A stretch of 18,664 nucleotides of DNA from Bacillota bacterium (GTDB lineage Bacteria; Bacillota; Clostridia; Acetivibrionales; DSM-1351). The notes under the pieces were generated by a model, which ran no database searches, was not told where the DNA came from, and was given only the letters and a program-made list of their open reading frames with translations. Below are positions 14,911 through 18,664 of this stretch, piece after piece. The stretch lies in contig JAEZIV010000290.1 of the NCBI GenBank assembly GCA_023436515.1, positions 1 to 18,664 on the forward strand, read 5' to 3'. The position numbers and the translations under genes were made by a program. Numbering within the stretch: the first letter of the stretch is position 1; every line of letters begins with the position of its first letter.

Positions 14911-16236
14911 ATGGTCAAAATAACATTTATGGGTGCGGGAAGTACCGTTTTTGCAAAAAATGTTCTGGGTGACAGCATGTGCTCAGAGGCATTAAGGGAT
15001 GCCGAGATATGCCTGTACGATATTGATGGCGAGAGGCTTAAGGAGTCTCAATTAATGCTTGAGGCTATAAATAGAAATATAAATAGCGAAAGAGCAAAAA
15101 TAAAAACCTATCTTGGAGTTGAAAACAGAAAGGAAGCCCTGAGAGGTGCCAACTTTGTTGTAAATGCAATACAGGTGGGGGGCTACGACCCATGTACAAT
15201 AATAGATTTTGAAATACCTATAAAGTACGGTTTGAGACAGACCATAGCAGATACCCTTGGAATCGGGGGAATAATGCGTACACTGAGAACAATTCCTGTT
15301 ATGGAGCAGTTTGCCAGGGACATGGAAGAGGTCTGCCCCGATGCCTGGTTCCTCAATTATACAAATCCCATGGCAATGCTTGCAGGCTATATGCAAAGGT
15401 ATACAGGAGTTAAAACTGTGGGTTTGTGCCACAGTGTTCAGGTTTGCTCAGAAGGGCTGTTGAACTTCTTGGGTATGGAAGACAAGCTGGAAGGCCGAAG
15501 AGAGCTTATAGCAGGTATAAACCATATGGCATGGCTGTTGGAGATCAAGGATAAGGCTGGCAATGATCTCTATCCTGAGATCAGGAAGCGTGCAAGAGAA
15601 AAAAATCTGAAAGAAAAGCATTGGGATATGGTCAGATATGAGTATATTGACAAGCTGGGTTACTATTGTACCGAGTCCAGCGAACACAATGCGGAGTATA
15701 ACCCGTTCTTTATAAAGGCAAAATACCCTGAGCTGATTGAAGCCTTTAATATACCTCTTGATGAGTATCCAAGAAGGTGCATTCATCAGATTGAGAGCTG
15801 GAAGCAGCAAAGAGATGAGCTTTTGAATAATCCTTTACTCTCACATGACAGAAGTCATGAATATGCATCCTTTATAATGGAGGCTATTGTCACAAACAAG
15901 CCATATAAAATAGGCGGAAATGTTATAAATAGAGGAGGCTTAATAGAAAACCTACCTCACGACGCATGTGTTGAGGTTCCCTGTCTTGTTGACGGAAGAG
16001 GTGTAAATCCTTGCAGTGTTGGTCGTCTGCCGGTACAGCTTGCCGCTATGAATATGACTAATATCAATGTACAATTAACTACTATCGAAGCAGCTGTAAC
16101 AAAGAAAAAGGAGCATATCTATCACGCGGCAATGCTTGATCCTCATACTGCGGCAGAGCTTTCTCTTGACGACATTGTAAAGATGGTGGATGAATTAATC
16201 TCAGCTCATGGCGATTGGTTGCCAAAATATAAATAA
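14911..16236 (+). CDS. melA: Alpha-galactosidase, glycoside hydrolase family 4
   Basis: A 441-residue NAD- and Mn-dependent GH4 enzyme that cleaves alpha-galactosides such as melibiose by a redox elimination mechanism in the cytoplasm. The nucleotide-binding loop is GAGSTVF (8-14). NYTNP is at 149-153, the metal and specificity motif C173-H174-S175, and the GINHMAW segment provides His205. The CHS form of the CHx motif is the alpha-galactosidase type; glucosidases and phospho-glycosidases usually have other third residues. ATG 14911 follows GGAGG (14897-14901). It is monocistronic, closed by a strong terminator at 16269-16304, and divergent from the nitroreductase-AraC pair, whose AraC protein probably controls it. 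No sugar transporter is encoded nearby, so uptake must come from elsewhere. Confidence 0.93.
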   Translation: MVKITFMGAGSTVFAKNVLGDSMCSEALRDAEICLYDIDGERLKESQLMLEAINRNINSERAKIKTYLGVENRKEALRGANFVVNAIQVGGYDPCTIIDFEIPIKYGLRQTIADTLGIGGIMRTLRTIPVMEQFARDMEEVCPDAWFLNYTNPMAMLAGYMQRYTGVKTVGLCHSVQVCSEGLLNFLGMEDKLEGRRELIAGINHMAWLLEIKDKAGNDLYPEIRKRAREKNLKEKHWDMVRYEYIDKLGYYCTESSEHNAEYNPFFIKAKYPELIEAFNIPLDEYPRRCIHQIESWKQQRDELLNNPLLSHDRSHEYASFIMEAIVTNKPYKIGGNVINRGGLIENLPHDACVEVPCLVDGRGVNPCSVGRLPVQLAAMNMTNINVQLTTIEAAVTKKKEHIYHAAMLDPHTAAELSLDDIVKMVDELISAHGDWLPKYK

Positions 16237-16268
16237 AATATTTTTTTGCTCTAATTAGGATAATTAGG

Positions 16269-16304
16269 AAACGCCTTGTTCCAGATGGTACAAGGCGTTT
16301 TTTT
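16269..16304 (+). terminator. Intrinsic terminator of melA
   Basis: A perfect 11-bp stem (AAACGCCTTGT 16269-16279 with ACAAGGCGTTT 16290-16300) and 10-nt loop run into seven T's. Confidence 0.92.
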
Positions 16305-16365
16305 ATAAGAATTTATAGTTTACCAATTTAATTACAAGGGGGTGAAAAAGGCTAATGTTTTTACC

Positions 16366-16394
16366 TTGACATAATATAATGATAATCATAAAAT
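16366..16394 (+). promoter_or_regulatory. Promoter of the hydroxyacid dehydrogenase with Fur-box-like spacer
   Basis: TTGACA (16366-16371), a 17-nt spacer and TAAAAT (16389-16394) form a good sigma-A promoter. Its spacer holds ATGATAATCAT (16379-16389), the core of the Fur box. Across the 19-nt window 16375-16393 the sequence matches the classical Fur consensus at 15 positions. A leader of roughly 110 nt follows before the start codon. Confidence 0.6.
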
Positions 16395-16512
16395 TGCCTT
16401 TATAAGGTACAAACGGCTGCTTATTACATAAGAGGCAGAGGTGTTTGGGAGGATTAAGACTATTCCTTATAATGATTTTAGTAAACAAGGGAGCAGATTG
16501 GAGTGGGAAAAG

Positions 16513-17472
16513 ATGAAAATAACAGTTTTAGACGGTTACGCAATGAATCCCGGAGACTTAAGCTGGGATGAGATAAATAAGCTTGGTGAGTTGACGGTAT
16601 ATGATAGAACTCCAAAGGAGCTGGTTATTGAGAGAATAGGTGACTCGGAAATTATTCTGACCAATAAGGTGATTCTGACCAGAGAGGTGCTTGAAAAATG
16701 CCCGTCAATAAAATATATAGGTGTTATGGCTACAGGCTATAATGTGGTTGACACAATAGCGGCAAAAGAGCTCGGTATAACAGTTTCAAATGTACCTGCC
16801 TACAGTACCGATTCGGTAGCTCAGCTGGTATTCGCATTTATCCTTGAATTCTGTCACCATGTGGGAGAGCATAACAGGTCAGTGCAGGAGGGAGAATGGG
16901 TACGCTCCAAGGATTTTGCATACTGGAAGTATCCCTTAATCGAGCTTTCAGGTAAAACGTTGGGACTGATTGGCTTTGGTGCGATAGGACAAGCAGTAGC
17001 AAGGTTGGCAGCGGCGTTCGGAATGAAGGTATTAGTCTATAGCAGAACTGTAAGAAAGGATTTTGAAACAGAAAAACTGAGATTCGGAACTTTATCCAAG
17101 GTTCTTTCAGAGGCTGATTTTATAAGTCTTCATTGCCCATTAACTGAAGAGACAAGGGAACTCATAAATAAGGAAATAATAGCGTTAATGAAGCCGGGTG
17201 CATTTTTAATAAATACTTCCCGGGGGCCCGTTATATCTGAAAAGGATGTGGCTGATGCACTTAACAACGGCGGGCTGTCAGGTGCGGCGGTTGATGTTGT
17301 AGCTATAGAACCGATACTGGAAGATAATCCTCTACTAAAGGCAAAAAACTGTATAATCACCTCGCATATTGGCTGGGCTCCATTTGAGGCCAGAACAAGA
17401 TTAATGAATACATTGGCAAAAAATATTGAGGCTTTTATAGAAGGAAAGTCAATGAATGTAGTAAACCTATAA
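16513..17472 (+). CDS. D-isomer-specific 2-hydroxyacid dehydrogenase (glycerate dehydrogenase-like)
   Basis: A 319-residue NAD(P)-dependent dehydrogenase that reduces a 2-ketoacid such as hydroxypyruvate or glyoxylate to its D-hydroxyacid, in the cytoplasm. The dinucleotide loop is GFGAIG (154-159). The catalytic triad is R237 (NTSRGPV), E266 (AIEP) and H285 (SHIGWAP). Length and motifs best fit glycerate dehydrogenase/hydroxypyruvate reductase, though D-lactate or phosphonate substrates are not excluded. ATG 16513, with GGAG at 16500-16503, starts at the family's first beta strand (MKITVLDG). An in-frame GTG at 16441 would add 24 residues without family likeness. It has its own promoter (16366-16394) and no clear terminator after it. 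Confidence 0.9.
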   Translation: MKITVLDGYAMNPGDLSWDEINKLGELTVYDRTPKELVIERIGDSEIILTNKVILTREVLEKCPSIKYIGVMATGYNVVDTIAAKELGITVSNVPAYSTDSVAQLVFAFILEFCHHVGEHNRSVQEGEWVRSKDFAYWKYPLIELSGKTLGLIGFGAIGQAVARLAAAFGMKVLVYSRTVRKDFETEKLRFGTLSKVLSEADFISLHCPLTEETRELINKEIIALMKPGAFLINTSRGPVISEKDVADALNNGGLSGAAVDVVAIEPILEDNPLLKAKNCIITSHIGWAPFEARTRLMNTLAKNIEAFIEGKSMNVVNL

Positions 17473-17589
17473 CAAGGAAAAGAAATGAATCCGGGTGGTA
17501 TTATTTAGAAAATAAAAACATAATTACTTATCACACAATATATTAATTAGGAATAGAAGAGATTACTCGACAGAGCTGAGGTGATTAGC

Positions 17590-17673
17590 TTGAAAGATAC
17601 ACTCGGTTGGTCATCGTGCTTTTCACAGCATGAAAGATACACTCGGTTGGTCATCGTGTTTTTTACAGCGTGA
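17590..17673 (+). CDS. Possible 27-residue peptide within the tandem repeat
   Basis: TTG at 17590 is preceded by GAGGTGA (17578-17584) with a 5-nt gap, a convincing ribosome site. The peptide begins MKDTLGWSSCF and ends at TGA 17671. It spans repeat units 1 and 2. No family is recognised and it may be a remnant of a once longer gene. Confidence 0.25.
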   Translation: MKDTLGWSSCFSQHERYTRLVIVFFTA

Positions 17674-17710
17674 AAAATTCATCCGGCTAGTCATGGAGTA
17701 TTTCACGCTG
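17591..17710. repeat. Three-unit 40-bp tandem repeat
   Basis: Units at 17591-17630, 17631-17670 and 17671-17710. Units 1 and 2 match at 37 of 40 positions, while unit 3 matches them at 26-27. A shorter degenerate piece may continue to about 17740. Unit junctions are palindromic (TTTCACAGCATGAAA, TTTTACAGCGTGAAA, TTTCACGCTGAGAAA) and repeat every 40 bp. Unit 3 is also bracketed by a perfect 10-bp inverted repeat (CAGCGTGAAA 17666-17675, TTTCACGCTG 17701-17710). It lies in the 306-nt gap between the dehydrogenase and the methyltransferase. The rest of that gap (17473-17577) is AT-rich without recognised signals. Confidence 0.85.
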
Positions 17711-17778
17711 AGAAAAGCCACTATGTGTCTTTTCATTACTGTTTGTGTCGCTGTGGTAGCGGCGAAATGGAGGTTAAT

Positions 17779-18405
17779 ATGAAGCATATGGAGAAGATAA
17801 GAGAATATTACGAAAGTAATAATATTGAAGGGTATCCCGATTATTTCATACTGGGCTGGGAGAGTGAACAGGCGCAAAGAACAAGATTCAAGCAACTAAT
17901 TGGAGACATTGCTATTGACAATAAAGCTATACTGGATGTTGGATGCGGGACCGGAAACTTGTTGGAGTATATAGGTGATCGGTTCAGAGGCTTTAAATAT
18001 ACCGGAGTTGATGTTTTACCTCATATGATTGATAAAGCAAAGCAAAAGCAGCTGGACGGTGAGTTTAAATGTATAGATTTATTTAAGGGCAACCCATATA
18101 AAAATAAGTCATTTGATATCATATTTTCATCGGGGATATTCAATCTGAATCTTGGGAACAATCAAGAATTTCTAATGGATGCTATAAATGAGTTTCTAGG
18201 TCTTGCTAAGGAAACAGTAGCCTTTAACCTCTTATGGGATAAATCTGATGACAAGGATGACAAGTATTATTACTTTTCACCGGAGGAAGTTTTAGATAAC
18301 CTTAAAAGGCACCATGCTTCAAAATGGGAAGTATCAATTCAAAAGGGATATCTACAAAATGACTTTACTGTGCATATGCATAACAAAAATAGTGAAGGGC
18401 CATAA
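17779..18405 (+). CDS. Class I SAM-dependent methyltransferase
   Basis: A 208-residue Rossmann-fold methyltransferase. Motif I LDVGCGTGN (52-60) binds S-adenosylmethionine, the acidic residue after strand 2 is D78 in YTGVDVL, a motif like SFDIIFSSGIFN (111-122) corresponds to strand 4, and a region rich in D and K follows (about 154-163). The C-terminal part is short, and the substrate cannot be inferred. ATG 17779 is chosen because GGAGG (17769-17773) lies 5 nt upstream and the N-terminal helix starts there. An in-frame GTG at 17725 would add 18 residues encoded partly by repeat-derived sequence. The gene is preceded by the tandem repeat, which may regulate it, and is followed by no visible terminator. 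Confidence 0.88.
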   Translation: MKHMEKIREYYESNNIEGYPDYFILGWESEQAQRTRFKQLIGDIAIDNKAILDVGCGTGNLLEYIGDRFRGFKYTGVDVLPHMIDKAKQKQLDGEFKCIDLFKGNPYKNKSFDIIFSSGIFNLNLGNNQEFLMDAINEFLGLAKETVAFNLLWDKSDDKDDKYYYFSPEEVLDNLKRHHASKWEVSIQKGYLQNDFTVHMHNKNSEGP

Positions 18406-18505
18406 TAAATGGGACATATTCGGAGGATTCCGGAATATTTCCTAGCAAACGAGTGTTGAATTAAAATAACATAGAAATACGGTGTGTTTACAAAGGTCAA
18501 AAAGC

Positions 18506-18534
18506 TTGAAATCCAGATGCCGAGGTGTTATACT
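18506..18534 (+). promoter_or_regulatory. Outward promoter P1
   Basis: TTGAAA (18506-18511), a 17-nt spacer and TATACT (18529-18534). A perfect 6-bp inverted repeat GTGTTA/TAACAC (18525-18530, 18537-18542) covers its -10. It points out of the window to the right. Confidence 0.6.
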
Positions 18535-18626
18535 TCTAACACATCGTGAGTGAGCGATGGACAACCCCTTTTGTAGGGTCAGTACCGGAGTGTAAATAGA
18601 ACAAATAATTACATGAAAATCAGGTG

Positions 18627-18655
18627 TTGACAAAGACAAAAAGGCGTGATATTAT
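18627..18655 (+). promoter_or_regulatory. Outward promoter P2
   Basis: A perfect TTGACA (18627-18632), a 17-nt spacer and TATTAT (18650-18655). With P1 121 bp upstream this makes a tandem pair, as is common for rRNA and other stable-RNA operons in Firmicutes. The transcribed gene lies beyond the window. Confidence 0.7.
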
Positions 18656-18664
18656 ATAAAAGCT

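Noticed and set aside
16441..16512. N-terminal extension of the hydroxyacid dehydrogenase from GTG 16441
   Set aside because: The 24 residues have no family likeness, and a later ATG with a ribosome site begins exactly at the conserved first strand.
17591..17710. CRISPR array
   Set aside because: The repeats are directly abutting with no spacers, there are only three units, one is strongly degenerate, and no cas gene is present.

Overview
This is an ordinary-GC, low-to-mid GC chromosomal segment from a Firmicute, most likely a member of the Clostridia. The reasons are strong GGAGG-type ribosome sites 5-9 nt before starts, use of TTG and GTG starts, sigma-A promoters (TTGACA-17-TATACT type), U-rich intrinsic terminators, and family content (group II xylose isomerase, ROK-type xylose repressor, UPF0316 protein, GH4 alpha-galactosidase). 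A cellulolytic Ruminiclostridium-like host is plausible, but that is inference only.

Region 1 (1-4569): the end of an unidentified gene and its terminator, then a xylose operon xylB - ROK repressor (xylR) - xylA. It has one strong promoter whose start-site region carries a perfect 12+1+12 inverted repeat, the obvious operator. A bidirectional terminator separates xylA from a convergent UPF0316 membrane protein gene (4636-5214, minus).

Region 2 (5492-13212): a plus-strand set of four genes. First is an AraC-type regulator fused to two GyrI-like ligand-binding domains. Then come a UvrA-like ABC ATPase, a cytoplasmic serine beta-lactamase-family hydrolase, and a second, diverged UvrA-like ATPase. 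Both UvrA-like proteins keep two ATPase halves and the C-terminal zinc finger but have no room for the UvrB-binding domain, like the UvrA2/DrrC type of drug-resistance protein. I infer that the block senses and neutralises a DNA-binding or gyrase-type compound. It is the best candidate here for an undescribed system. RNA hairpins lie between genes 1/2 and 2/3 and could attenuate expression.

Region 3 (13254-16304): a minus-strand nitroreductase-AraC regulator pair, divergent from a GH4 alpha-galactosidase (melA). The shared intergenic region holds a triple GTTACAT motif over the nitroreductase promoter and a separate 16-nt palindrome before melA.

Region 4 (16366-18664): a D-2-hydroxyacid dehydrogenase behind a promoter containing a Fur-box-like sequence, then a three-unit 40-bp tandem repeat upstream of a SAM methyltransferase. 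The window ends in two strong promoters that fire out of it and resemble those of a stable-RNA operon. No tRNA, rRNA, CRISPR array or insertion sequence was recognised.
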